Assembly: GCF_029910535.1 (NCBI RefSeq)
Contig: NZ_CP069362.1
Span: forward strand, 1,116,001-1,180,000
Source: Marinitoga aeolica
GTDB lineage: Bacteria > Thermotogota > Thermotogae > Petrotogales > Petrotogaceae
Length of the DNA: 64,000 bases
Reading direction: 5' to 3'
Below the pieces are notes generated by a model. It was not told the origin of the DNA. It saw only the letters and a list, made by a program, of their open reading frames with translations, and did not search any database. This document shows positions 7,878 to 17,071 of this stretch, piece by piece. Within the stretch, counting starts at the first letter, position 1, and each line of letters begins with the position of its first letter. The translations under genes and the position numbers were made by a program.

Positions 7878-9242
7878 TTAAGAATCGTAATGGACACGTT
7901 TTTTCCCGGCTACAAACTGGATAAATGTGAATATAAGTATAATACCAAATAATACATATGCAGCCGCACTTGCCTGTCCCATTCTTTGTTCACCATAGAA
8001 TTTTTCAAAAACATAATAAACTACAGTTAAACCGCTATTGTTGTATGGACCCGGGAGTCCTGAATAAAGAACAAATATTTCAGAAAATACTTTAAATGCA
8101 CCAATCATAGAAACTATTAAAATAAAAAATGTTGTTGGAGAAAGCAAAGGCCAGGTAATGTAGGCGAATTTTTGCCATGTTGTTGCCCCGTCAACTTCAG
8201 CCGCTTCATAATAGCTTTTATCTATATTTTGAAGACCTGCTAAAAAGATTATTGAATAGTATCCTACCAATTTCCATATGGATATAATGGCTATTGTTGG
8301 AATTGTCCATTTTTCATCTTTTAGCCATAATATTTTATCCACACCAAAAAAAGAAAGGATATAATTTAATAGACCATTATCATTGAATATCCATTGCCAT
8401 ACTAAGGATACAGCAACAACACTGGTTACAAAAGGAATAAAATATATAGTTCTGAAAAAAACTTTTCCATGTATTTCTTGATAAAACAATAAGGCGATGA
8501 TTAATGATAAAAATATTGTTATAGGCATAGATAACAAAACATAATAGCTGGTATTCCAAATGGCCTTTAGAAAATCCGCTTCTTCTTTTGCCATACTTAA
8601 ATAAGTGACAATTTCAGGTATTTTAATTAATTTTATTCCTAAAATATATATTCCAATAAAAATTAATAACCTTAATAATAATTTATCAGGAGTTCCTTCG
8701 ATTTTTTTCATAGCTGCAATAGCAACATAAGAGAAAGCAAGCCAAAGGAAAATAATCCATTGTAAATTATAATTTATATAATTCCACAAAACAAAGGTTA
8801 TTAAGCCAAATATCGCATTTATAAAAACAAGTTTTTTAACCTTTTTATCGGAAATTCGTTTTGAATCTAAAATAGCATTTAATAAATAAGCTACGAAAAA
8901 TACAATAAAAAAGGTACCTAAAAAAGCAACATTAAAAGTCAAATCTACAGGATGTTTTAGTTTAAACAATTCCGTATAATTTTCAAATCCAATAAATTGA
9001 GGATTTGCCTGATTTTTAAAGTCCCATTTAAAAAAACTTAATACAAATGAATATATAATAGGCCAGAAAACAAAGATCGATAAAACAATCATAGAAGGTA
9101 GAATATATAAATATGCAGTTAAGCTTTCCCTGGTCCTTCTCCAGGCATGTGGAGAAAGAAAAAATTTAGATACCTTCATTAAAATTGCCAAAATTATAGC
9201 AATACTAACTCCTATAATAGGAATGAGAATTTCCGCGGGCAT
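7878..9242 (-). CDS. MalF-type sugar ABC transporter permease with extra membrane segment block
   Basis: 454 residues. A first transporter helix block (LYILPSMIVLSIFVFWPIIYS), the FIGFENYTELF segment, and the EAA loop (EAAEVDGATTWQKFAYITWPLL) identify a carbohydrate permease. Between the first external loop (about residue 100) and the ALWNT-like segment AIWNTSYYV (about 235) lie about 130 residues with four or five additional hydrophobic stretches that standard MalF/UgpA-type permeases of about 300 residues lack. The start at 9242 (MPAEIL) follows GGAGG by nine bases; a TTG seven codons upstream has no ribosome binding site. A good promoter lies at 9280-9309. Confidence 0.85.
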   Translation of the reverse strand: MPAEILIPIIGVSIAIILAILMKVSKFFLSPHAWRRTRESLTAYLYILPSMIVLSIFVFWPIIYSFVLSFFKWDFKNQANPQFIGFENYTELFKLKHPVDLTFNVAFLGTFFIVFFVAYLLNAILDSKRISDKKVKKLVFINAIFGLITFVLWNYINYNLQWIIFLWLAFSYVAIAAMKKIEGTPDKLLLRLLIFIGIYILGIKLIKIPEIVTYLSMAKEEADFLKAIWNTSYYVLLSMPITIFLSLIIALLFYQEIHGKVFFRTIYFIPFVTSVVAVSLVWQWIFNDNGLLNYILSFFGVDKILWLKDEKWTIPTIAIISIWKLVGYYSIIFLAGLQNIDKSYYEAAEVDGATTWQKFAYITWPLLSPTTFFILIVSMIGAFKVFSEIFVLYSGLPGPYNNSGLTVVYYVFEKFYGEQRMGQASAAAYVLFGIILIFTFIQFVAGKKRVHYDS

Positions 9243-9279
9243 AGACTTTCCTCCAATCAACAAAAAATTTTTAACACTA

Positions 9280-9309
9280 ATTTTACCATATTAATGAGGC
9301 GAAAGTCAA
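9280..9309 (-). promoter_or_regulatory. Promoter for the malF/malG-like operon
   Basis: On the minus strand TTGACT is followed after 18 bases by TAAAAT with a TGG extension, about 38 bases before the start codon at 9242. This is one of the clearest -35/-10 promoters in the window. Confidence 0.75.
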
Positions 9310-9326
9310 AAAAATATATTGTAATA

Positions 9327-10649
9327 TTATTTTAGTTTTTTTGCTAAATTAATTAGTTGCTCAACAATTTCATTAAAAGTTGGTCTTTCAAATGTTCCCT
9401 GTTTTAAAAACGAATTTATATTATCAATTTCTTTTTTTGCAATATCGATTTTTTTGTTAGTTCCCTCTTTATAAGCTCCAACTTCAATTAAATCTTTAGC
9501 ATCATTATAAGTAGCCATAATATCTCTAACAGTGTAAGCAGCATCGAGATGTTCTGAAGTTACTACAGAAGACATCAGCCTACTAATGCTTGCCAATACA
9601 TCTATAGCAGGATAGTGTGATGATTCAGCCAGTCTTCTGGATAGAATAATATGACCATCCACAATACCTCTAACTGTATCTGAAATAGGTTCATTAAAGT
9701 CATCACCTTCAACTAAAACGGTATAAATAGCTGTAATACTACCTTTATCGGAGTTTCCTGCTCTTTCTAATATTTTTGGCAATTCAGCAAAAACACTTGG
9801 AGTATATCCTCTTGTTGCTGGAGGTTCTCCAATTGATAAACCAATTTCCCTTTGAGCCATAGCCCAGCGTGTTAAGGAATCAACCATTAACATTACACTG
9901 TATCCCATATCTCTGAAAAATTCTGCAACAGTGGTTGCACTAAGTAAAGCTTTTGTTCTCATTAAAGCAGGTTGATCGGATGTAGACACTATCACAACAG
10001 AGCGTTTGAGCCCCTCTTCCCCTAAATCTCTTTCGATAAATTCTCTTACCTCTCTTCCACGTTCTCCGATTAATGAAATCACATTTATGTCAGCAGATGT
10101 ATTTCTTGCAATCATACCCAATAATGTACTCTTTCCAACACCACTTCCCGCAAAAATCCCAATTCTTTGTCCTTTACCAAGAGTTATTAAACCATCTATA
10201 GCTTTTACACCAACAGATAAAGGTTCTTCAATCTTATTTCTGATCAATGGATTTGGAGGTGGTGAATAAATAGAACGATATTTATCTGTAATTAAAGGTT
10301 TTCCATCGATAGGTCTTCCAATACCATCTAATACTCTTCCAAGCAAATTTTGAGTAATTCCAATAGAAACTTTTCTATTCAGTTTTTTAACCTTTGCTCC
10401 AACATATAATCCATGAACATCTTCAAATGGCATTAATAATACTTTATTTCCAACAAATCCAACCACTTCACATAATGCTGTATTTTCATCTCTTAATGTA
10501 ATAGAACACAAATCTCCAAGGGACACATCAGGTCCCCTGGATTCAATAACAACTCCAGTTATTCTATCCACAATACCCTCTAAAGAAAATAAATCCAGTG
10601 AATTAAGTTTTCTATTTATATTTTCATATATTTCATTATAATCTTTCAT
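9327..10649 (-). CDS. fliI: Flagellum-specific ATPase FliI
   Basis: 440 residues, related to the F1-ATPase beta subunit, energising or facilitating export of flagellar axial proteins. Walker A FAGSGVGKST is near residue 170, the GERGREVREFIE segment near 200, Walker B VMLMVDSLTRWA near 255, and the GEPPATRGYTPSVFAELP signature of flagellar/type III ATPases follows. It overlaps the end of fliH by 14 bases and is the last gene of a fliF-fliG-fliH-fliI block. Confidence 0.96.
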   Translation of the reverse strand: MKDYNEIYENINRKLNSLDLFSLEGIVDRITGVVIESRGPDVSLGDLCSITLRDENTALCEVVGFVGNKVLLMPFEDVHGLYVGAKVKKLNRKVSIGITQNLLGRVLDGIGRPIDGKPLITDKYRSIYSPPPNPLIRNKIEEPLSVGVKAIDGLITLGKGQRIGIFAGSGVGKSTLLGMIARNTSADINVISLIGERGREVREFIERDLGEEGLKRSVVIVSTSDQPALMRTKALLSATTVAEFFRDMGYSVMLMVDSLTRWAMAQREIGLSIGEPPATRGYTPSVFAELPKILERAGNSDKGSITAIYTVLVEGDDFNEPISDTVRGIVDGHIILSRRLAESSHYPAIDVLASISRLMSSVVTSEHLDAAYTVRDIMATYNDAKDLIEVGAYKEGTNKKIDIAKKEIDNINSFLKQGTFERPTFNEIVEQLINLAKKLK

Positions 10650-11322
10650 CGTTTAATTCTTCCTCTATAATATCGTTTACCTGTTTTAACACATCATCTT
10701 TATTAATAATGATTTTTCCCATATCTGTGTGTATAGACATTGAAAAATCTGGTAATGTAATATCTTCTACTATTTCTATATTGTCTACAGAATTAAATTT
10801 ATCAATTAATTCAGGAAAATCATTTATAATATTTGAACTAACATGAATTTTGATATGTTCAAAATTAACAAATTTTTCTAAAATTTTATTTAGTGAATTT
10901 TCTATCCATTTAGGAGAAGAAAAAATTTCAACGTTTAAAAATTTATTAATTAATAATTTTAATAAGTTGAATAATAAAATTCTTGCATTATAAACTTCCA
11001 AATTAATGGATTTATTAAAAGAATCCAGTAAATTATTAAGTTGTAAAGAATATTGTTGAATAAGATTATTAAGCTCATATTCAGCCTGTTCTTTACCTTC
11101 TTTTCTACCTTTTTCCACTTCTTCAGCATAGGCTAAATGAGCTTCATTGATAATATTTTCCGCTTCTTCTTTCGCATTTTCTATAATTTCTTTTGCTTTT
11201 TTTTCAGCATCATCTATAATCTTTTTTGCTATATCTTCAGCTACATCTTTTTCTAACTCCTGAGTTTCTTCAGACGATTCGAAAATAATATATTGTCCTT
11301 TAATAACTCTTCGATTAAACAA
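10636..11322 (-). CDS. fliH: Flagellar assembly protein FliH
   Basis: 228 residues with an acidic, highly helical N-terminal half containing repeated AEKKAKEIIENAKEEAENII heptads, the hallmark of FliH and V/F-type ATPase stator proteins, and a C-terminal FliI-binding domain. It is assigned mainly from this architecture and from lying between fliG and fliI. The start is TTG at 11322, with GGAGGAG upstream in the tail of fliG. The eight-base overlap with fliG suggests coupling. Confidence 0.85.
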   Translation of the reverse strand: MFNRRVIKGQYIIFESSEETQELEKDVAEDIAKKIIDDAEKKAKEIIENAKEEAENIINEAHLAYAEEVEKGRKEGKEQAEYELNNLIQQYSLQLNNLLDSFNKSINLEVYNARILLFNLLKLLINKFLNVEIFSSPKWIENSLNKILEKFVNFEHIKIHVSSNIINDFPELIDKFNSVDNIEIVEDITLPDFSMSIHTDMGKIIINKDDVLKQVNDIIEEELNDERL

Positions 11323-12331
11323 TTAATTCTTCTCCTCCTCCACCGGCAATGATTATTTCACCAGATTCTTCAAGTTTTCTTATAATAGCAACAATTCTTT
11401 GTTGTGCTTCGTCTACATCTTTTAATCTAACAGGTCCCATGAATTCAAGTTCTTCCTGTATCATCTGACTTGCTCTTTGAGACATATTAGATAATATTTT
11501 ATTTTTTAATTCTTCAGAAGCACCTTTTAAAGATAAGGTTAAATCACGAGTATCAACTTCTCTGAGTATTCTTTGAATAGTTCTGTCATCCAGTTTAAGT
11601 ATATCTTCAAATACAAACATTTTCTTTCTAATTTCTTCAGAAAGCTTAGGATCGGATTCGGATAATCTATCAAAAATATTTTTAGATACAGTTCTATCAA
11701 TATTGTTCATTATTTCAGCTGTAGTTTCTATACCGCCAACCTGACTGAATGGTTGTGCAGCAAATGATGATAACCTGTCTTTCATACGGCTCTCCACCTC
11801 CTTAACAACATCCGGAGTAGCCCTATCCATAATAGAAATTCTTTTGATTACATCTACTTGTAAATCTTCAGGTAAACCAGCAATAACTTGAGCAGCAGCA
11901 GCAGGTGGTAAATAACATAATACTAAGGCTACGGTTTGAGGATGTTCATTTTGTAAAACATTGGTAATTTGTGCGATATCAATTCTTTTTAAGAAATCAA
12001 AAGGTTTAACCTGTAAGTTTGTAACAAGATTTTCAATAATTTTAATAGCCTGTTCTGGTCCAAATGCTTCTTCAAGCAATTTTTTAGCGTAATCTACGCC
12101 GCCTTCTTTAATGAATTCTTTTACTTTCATTAGCTCAAAAAATTCATTTAAAACATTATTTTTTTCTTCATCAGATATTTTCCCAAGATTAGCAACTTCT
12201 AGAGTTAACATTTCCACCTCTTCTTCTGTTAACTCTTTTAATAATTTTGAAGCTCTTTCAGGTCCAACAAGAACTACTAAGATAGCTGCTTTTCTCAAAC
12301 CATTAATATCAGAAGATTTTGGTGCAGCCAT
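11315..12331 (-). CDS. fliG: Flagellar motor switch protein FliG
   Basis: 338 residues. The rotor protein that converts proton or sodium flow through the stator into torque. The N-terminal domain (KAAILVVLVGPERASKLLKEL), the middle EHPQTVALVLCYLPP signature near residue 135-150, and the C-terminal charged helix with LDDRTIQRILREVDTRDL (torque residues) are all present. It lies 20 bases after fliF. Confidence 0.97.
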   Translation of the reverse strand: MAAPKSSDINGLRKAAILVVLVGPERASKLLKELTEEEVEMLTLEVANLGKISDEEKNNVLNEFFELMKVKEFIKEGGVDYAKKLLEEAFGPEQAIKIIENLVTNLQVKPFDFLKRIDIAQITNVLQNEHPQTVALVLCYLPPAAAAQVIAGLPEDLQVDVIKRISIMDRATPDVVKEVESRMKDRLSSFAAQPFSQVGGIETTAEIMNNIDRTVSKNIFDRLSESDPKLSEEIRKKMFVFEDILKLDDRTIQRILREVDTRDLTLSLKGASEELKNKILSNMSQRASQMIQEELEFMGPVRLKDVDEAQQRIVAIIRKLEESGEIIIAGGGGEELIV

Positions 12332-12351
12332 AATATCACCTCTATAATCAA

Positions 12352-13902
12352 TTATTGATTAATCCAATATTTAAGTATTTCAATTACATCATCTAAACTT
12401 GAATCAACAGTTTTAGTAAGCTTTTCAAAGGCTTTTTGATCTTCAGTAACTTCTGAAACTTCAGGTTCAATTTCTTCAATAGCTTTTGTTGCAGCTTCTT
12501 CAAGTTTCTTTTTCCTTTCAATAAGCGTTCTTCGTGCTTTTCTTTTCTTATTAAGATTTATAATACCAATTATCAATAAAATCAAAACAAATATGAAAAT
12601 AACGGAAATTATTGTAATAACGGTAATTGTTTTTGCTCTTTCAGATTGCTGAATAATTTTCTGATATTCTGTTTCCATTTCTTTGTTAAATTTAGTAAAT
12701 AAAATATTTATATTACTTGGAGTAGCACCAGTAGCCGTTGATATTGCACTTTTTATTTGTGCTTTTGTAGTATCATTTTCAGGTATAGGTGATTTATCAA
12801 GGTCAATAAATACTGTGATAGATTTTTTTGCAATTTCTCCATTTTTATCATCGGTAACTTTTTGATATATTTCGTTAAAATCGTAATTTGTAATTGTTTT
12901 AGAAGTTTTATATGTATCTGTTCCTTGATTATCCGGGGTCTGTGTTGTATATGGAGGAACATTAGAATTTACACCAGGGACATTTGATGTGCCAGAAAGT
13001 GCTTTTTTTTCTTCAGATTCTTTTTGTTCGCTAACAACTAAACCAGTATTTTTATTAACAGGTTGTACCTTTCTTGATTCCTCTTCTATTTTTTGCCAGT
13101 TTAAATCCACTTCTGGAATAACAACAACAGCACCCATTCCAAAAACTCTTTGTAATTTATTTTCTATTTTTTCTGTATAATATTCTTCAATTTTCCTTTT
13201 TAAATCAAATTTTGTAGCTGCATCTGCAATGTTGCCTTCTGAAATAACCTGAGCACTTAAATTTCTTGAGTTATTATCAACAACTTTAACGTCTTTTGGA
13301 TCCAAATTTTGAACAGCCCCAGCGACAAAATCCATAATTGCTTTTACCTGATTTGGTTCTATAGTAGCACCTGGTTCTAAAAAGAGCAAAACAGATGCAG
13401 TTGGTTTAGATTGTTCTGCAGGTGTATAATAAGTTCTTGATGGTATAACTATATGTACTCTTGCATATTGAATACCTTTCATTGTCGAAATTGAACGAGA
13501 TAATTCACCTTCAAGTGCTATTTGATAGTTTACCTGCTTATCATAACTTGTAGCTCCAAAACTTTGTTTTTGAAGCAATTCATATCCCTGTACTTGATTT
13601 CCAAGAACACCGTTTAGTGCAAGTTTCATCCATAATTCGTATTTATTGTATTTTTCAGGTACCATTATAGAACCACCAGGTCCAACTTTATATGGAATAT
13701 TTAATTCTTCTAACTTTGAAATAATTCTTCCACCCTGCTTTTCATCAACACCACTAATTAAGACCTGATAATTTGGTTTTAAGTTTAAAACAATAAGGAA
13801 TATTAACAGAAATATAACCGTTAAGGTTATAACTGAAAATATAATTTTTTGATTTGTATTAAAATTTTCCCAATAATCTTTAATCATTTGAAAAGGGTTC
13901 AT
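12352..13902 (-). CDS. fliF: Flagellar MS-ring protein FliF
   Basis: 516 residues. Membrane helices at about 20-42 and 435-460 flank the large periplasmic ring-building region with the conserved QVNYQIALEGELSRSI and VRV-like VHIVIP blocks. The region around residues 285-330 is a proline/threonine-rich flexible linker, as in other FliF proteins. The C-terminal tail (residues about 470-516) should bind FliG, whose gene is next. An upstream transglycosylase gene ends 10 bases before the fliF start. Confidence 0.96.
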   Translation of the reverse strand: MNPFQMIKDYWENFNTNQKIIFSVITLTVIFLLIFLIVLNLKPNYQVLISGVDEKQGGRIISKLEELNIPYKVGPGGSIMVPEKYNKYELWMKLALNGVLGNQVQGYELLQKQSFGATSYDKQVNYQIALEGELSRSISTMKGIQYARVHIVIPSRTYYTPAEQSKPTASVLLFLEPGATIEPNQVKAIMDFVAGAVQNLDPKDVKVVDNNSRNLSAQVISEGNIADAATKFDLKRKIEEYYTEKIENKLQRVFGMGAVVVIPEVDLNWQKIEEESRKVQPVNKNTGLVVSEQKESEEKKALSGTSNVPGVNSNVPPYTTQTPDNQGTDTYKTSKTITNYDFNEIYQKVTDDKNGEIAKKSITVFIDLDKSPIPENDTTKAQIKSAISTATGATPSNINILFTKFNKEMETEYQKIIQQSERAKTITVITIISVIFIFVLILLIIGIINLNKKRKARRTLIERKKKLEEAATKAIEEIEPEVSEVTEDQKAFEKLTKTVDSSLDDVIEILKYWINQ

Positions 13903-13912
13903 ATCTTCACCT

Positions 13913-14917
13913 CTAAAGACTCATATATACTCCAATTCTATATTCAGAATTGAATATTATTCCAAATTTTATGTCATAAATGGAAAAACCAGTAGTAATC
14001 TGTAAATTTTTGTTAATATATAATTTTAACCATAATCCATTTTTCTTTTCTACATTTAAATAAAATGAATCCAGATATTTAAAATTATCAAGAGATAAGA
14101 TGTTTTGAGTCCATGGATAACCAAGTCTCAAATAGAAATCAAGATTTTTTCCATATGATGTTCCAATAGAAAAATTTGATTTTGGAAAATAAAGTAAACC
14201 GAAGTTTAAATTTATATTATTGAATTTTGTAGTGTTATCAGATTTTGTAAATGAAATGTTTTGTGTGGAATAAAATTCTAAATTTTTATATGCAAGACCA
14301 GAATAACTGTTTAATTCAAAAAAGTTTTGTGAAACAGAACCTTGAATTCCAATTAAAATAGGGGAATAAATTTTAGTATTTTTGTAGTATTTTTGAGCCT
14401 TTTTCACCTTTTTATAATAATATAATCCCGAAGAGTTAATGCCATTTTTAAGAACTGAATTTGGTCCTTGATAATATGCAGCAATTTCACTCTTTTCTGA
14501 TTGTAGCAATTTATATAAAAAACTATGATATGCAGAAGCTCCTGTTATATTATCAATAGGATTAAATAAATTGTCTATACCAAAATCCTGAGCTACAATA
14601 GGCTTTAATTGGAGAAGACCAATTGCATGACTGGAAGATATAGCGTGGGTATAATAATTTGATTCCACATACATTTGACCACCAATAAGCGTTCTATCCT
14701 GTGCCCAAACAAATTTTAATAGATCAGAAGATTTCATATACGAGTATTTCCCCAGAAGAATATATTCAAAATTCAAAAACATGGAGTCTGTAGACAACTC
14801 CATGTGTAAGCCTGGCTTATAGAAAATTTTATTATATATATCAATTTTTTGAGAAAATAAAACTGCCGATATTATTAAAAAAACAAGAAAAAAAAACCGT
14901 TTCACCTTAGAGTTCAC
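13913..14917 (-). CDS. Secreted lytic transglycosylase (SLT fold) with beta-rich C-terminal domain
   Basis: A signal peptide (residues 1-23) leads into an SLT-type lysozyme-like domain at about 65-170. The catalytic glutamate is E85 in MYVESNYY, followed by SSHAIGLLQL and a YYQGP motif where most relatives have YNAGP. The remaining 150 residues alternate polar and hydrophobic residues in short strands and end in a hydrophobic strand, which suggests a beta-sheet or small outer-membrane barrel. It probably opens peptidoglycan in the periplasm. The flagellar genes follow, so a role in passing the flagellum through the wall is possible. It overlaps the preceding PNP gene by 11 bases. Confidence 0.78.
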   Translation of the reverse strand: MNSKVKRFFFLVFLIISAVLFSQKIDIYNKIFYKPGLHMELSTDSMFLNFEYILLGKYSYMKSSDLLKFVWAQDRTLIGGQMYVESNYYTHAISSSHAIGLLQLKPIVAQDFGIDNLFNPIDNITGASAYHSFLYKLLQSEKSEIAAYYQGPNSVLKNGINSSGLYYYKKVKKAQKYYKNTKIYSPILIGIQGSVSQNFFELNSYSGLAYKNLEFYSTQNISFTKSDNTTKFNNINLNFGLLYFPKSNFSIGTSYGKNLDFYLRLGYPWTQNILSLDNFKYLDSFYLNVEKKNGLWLKLYINKNLQITTGFSIYDIKFGIIFNSEYRIGVYMSL

Positions 14918-15740
14918 CTAATAATGCCAAAATAATTTCAGCGATTTTTTCACCAGTTCTATTTGCAATTTCTATAACTTCTTCAGCAGTTACTGGTTTT
15001 AATTCTTCAGGAACAGCTTTATCTGTAACTGCAGAGAAACCCAATACTTTTATTCCGCCATGGTTTGCAACTATAACTTCTGGAACTGTAGACATTCCAA
15101 CTAAATCTGCTCCGAAATTCCTCATCATTTTTAATTCTGCAGGTGTTTCGAAGGTAGGTCCTGTAATTCCCAAATAAACGCCAGTGTAAACAGGAATTCC
15201 TAATTTTTTTGCAGTTGATATAGCTTTTTCTGTTAATTCTTTATTATAAGCTTCACTCATATCTGGAAATCTTGGACCCCATTCTTCAGCATTTGGCCCA
15301 ATTAATGGGTTATCTCCCATAAAATTAATTTGATCTGTAATTATACATGGATTTCCTACTTCAAAATTTGGATTCATACCACCAGCTGCATTTGTTACTA
15401 TTAATATTTTTACACCTAATTCCTGCATAACTCTTATAGGAAAGGTTACTTCTTTCATTGTATAGCCTTCATAATAGTGGAATCTTCCATTCATTAACAT
15501 AACATCTTTACCAGAAATAGTTCCAAACATTAATTCTCCTTTGTGCCCTGGAGCAGTTGAGACAGGAAAGTTTGGTATATCTGAATAAGAAATTTTTAAT
15601 GGATTTTCTAATTTATCAGCAATTCCATGTAATCCGGAGCCAAGAACAATAGCAATTTCAGGTTTGTTTTCAATTTTTGTTTTTATATATTTAGCAGCTT
15701 CTTTAACGTTTTTTACATATTCATTAATATCGAAGTTCAT
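14907..15740 (-). CDS. Purine nucleoside phosphorylase (class II, trimeric type)
   Basis: 277 residues. It splits purine nucleosides with phosphate to give base and (deoxy)ribose-1-phosphate. Phosphate-binding GSGLHGIAD near residue 35, MNGRFHYYEGY near 80, TNAAGGMNPNFEVG near 115-128, and MRNFGADLVGMSTVPEV near 205-220 match the punA/deoD2 (trimeric) family. hpt lies 59 bases upstream, so salvage of the released base can follow directly. An extended -10 promoter and a small inverted repeat lie in that gap. Confidence 0.95.
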   Translation of the reverse strand: MNFDINEYVKNVKEAAKYIKTKIENKPEIAIVLGSGLHGIADKLENPLKISYSDIPNFPVSTAPGHKGELMFGTISGKDVMLMNGRFHYYEGYTMKEVTFPIRVMQELGVKILIVTNAAGGMNPNFEVGNPCIITDQINFMGDNPLIGPNAEEWGPRFPDMSEAYNKELTEKAISTAKKLGIPVYTGVYLGITGPTFETPAELKMMRNFGADLVGMSTVPEVIVANHGGIKVLGFSAVTDKAVPEELKPVTAEEVIEIANRTGEKIAEIILALLGEL

Positions 15741-15773
15741 AAATCCACCTCCAGAAATTCGTTTAACTTTATC

Positions 15774-15793
15774 ATAACAATGTTATTATACCA
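15774..15793 (-). promoter_or_regulatory. Extended -10 promoter with inverted repeat before the PNP gene
   Basis: The minus strand reads TGGTATAAT at 15785-15793. It overlaps the 13-base inverted repeat ATAACAATGTTAT at 15774-15786, which covers the expected transcription start. The repeat could be an operator. Its regulator is unknown. Confidence 0.45.
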
Positions 15794-15799
15794 CAAAAA

Positions 15800-16330
15800 T
15801 TATTCTACATATCCAATAAATGGTAAATTTCTATATTTTTCATCATAGTCAAGGCCATAACCAATAACAAAATAATTGTCAATTTCAAATCCAGGAAAGT
15901 CCACATCTATTCCATGATCATGAGCATTTTTTATAAGAAGAGAAGTTAGTTTAATTGAAGCAGGGTTTTGTTTTTTTATTTCATTTATTAAGAATCTAAT
16001 AGTATTTCCAGTATCAACAATGTCTTCAACAATGAGAATATGTTTTCCTTCTAATGGTTCATTTGTCCAACTGTTAACTGTTATTTTTCCTGTTGAAGAT
16101 GTTCCACCATGATAACTTGAAACTCTTACAAAATAATATTTCATATCGTGATCAATATGTTTTACCAGATCAGAAAAGAAATGAACAGAACCCTTTAATG
16201 CGCAAACAGCAATAATTTCATCATCAATATTTTTATAATACTCTGTTATTTGTTTTCCTATCTCTTTTGCTTTTTCCAAAATTTCTTCTTCTGTTAATAA
16301 AACCTTTAGTTTTTTTGGATCTATTTCCAT
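15800..16330 (-). CDS. hpt: Hypoxanthine phosphoribosyltransferase
   Basis: 176 residues. It joins hypoxanthine or guanine to PRPP. The type I PRTase motif LIVEDIVDTGNT is near residue 100, and VSSYHGGTSSTGKI is near 75-88. The start is the ATG at 16330, one base after the birA stop, with AAGGAG at a good distance; the GTG at 16339 sits too close to that site. Together with PNP downstream it forms a purine salvage pair. Confidence 0.94.
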   Translation of the reverse strand: MEIDPKKLKVLLTEEEILEKAKEIGKQITEYYKNIDDEIIAVCALKGSVHFFSDLVKHIDHDMKYYFVRVSSYHGGTSSTGKITVNSWTNEPLEGKHILIVEDIVDTGNTIRFLINEIKKQNPASIKLTSLLIKNAHDHGIDVDFPGFEIDNYFVIGYGLDYDEKYRNLPFIGYVE

Positions 16331-16331
16331 T

Positions 16332-17057
16332 TTAAACACTCTCCTTTCTCAATGAAACCTCGCCAGCATAAATATTTTCTATTAAGCCGTTTTCAAGTAA
16401 TACTTCTAAATAGTCTCCGTGTATTGAAACAATTTTACCATGTTTTTCTCCATTTTGCGATATTATTTTTATAAAATCTCCGTTTCGAATGTTAAGATTA
16501 TTTATCCATTGTTTTGTGAAAACTGAAATCGTATTATTTTTAAAATATTTTATATAATATTTATAATAAGCAGTTGAATTAATTTGCTTTAATAACTTTT
16601 CAAGATTTATCTTTTTATTTTTTTCTTCTATATAGCTGGTAGCAATATCTTTTAGTTCATCAGGAATTTTATTATTAACATTTAAACCAATACCAACAAT
16701 AATTGCAGCAACAGTTTTACCAGTATAAATGCCTTCACCAAGAATACCACAAATTTTTTTATTATCAACTAATAAATCATTTGGCCATTTGATAACAGTT
16801 TCTAATTTAAATTTTTTTGAAAGAACATTTTTAATAGCCATAGTATAAAGTCTTACATAATGCCAGGGATTCATAGGTCTGTTTTTTGGTTTGAATAAAA
16901 CAGAAAACCATAACCCGCCTCTTGGCGATATCCATTCCCTTTTCATTCTTCCATATCCACCAGTTTGTTTTGAAGCCCAAACGACTGTTTCTGAAGGAAG
17001 TTCTTTCCAGTGTTCTTTTAAAAAAATATTGGTAGAATTTATTGTATCGAAATATAT
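16332..17057 (-). CDS. birA: Biotin--protein ligase with apparent AUA start
   Basis: Biotin--[acetyl-CoA carboxylase] ligase, 241 residues if it starts at the ATA at 17055-17057. Upstream of the first ATG (16946) the frame still encodes conserved ligase sequence: INSTN (substrate loop, residues 6-10) and ASKQTGGYGRMKREW (biotin/AMP loop). KWPNDLLV and GIGLNVN follow later. There is no ATG, GTG, TTG or CTG codon between the in-frame TGA at about 17080 and this block. AGGAG at 17066-17070 is eight bases before the ATA. There is no DNA-binding domain, so it is a monofunctional ligase. It begins just inside the panB end. Confidence 0.8.
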   Translation of the reverse strand: MYFDTINSTNIFLKEHWKELPSETVVWASKQTGGYGRMKREWISPRGGLWFSVLFKPKNRPMNPWHYVRLYTMAIKNVLSKKFKLETVIKWPNDLLVDNKKICGILGEGIYTGKTVAAIIVGIGLNVNNKIPDELKDIATSYIEEKNKKINLEKLLKQINSTAYYKYYIKYFKNNTISVFTKQWINNLNIRNGDFIKIISQNGEKHGKIVSIHGDYLEVLLENGLIENIYAGEVSLRKESV

Positions 17058-17071
17058 TAATTTGTCTCCTA

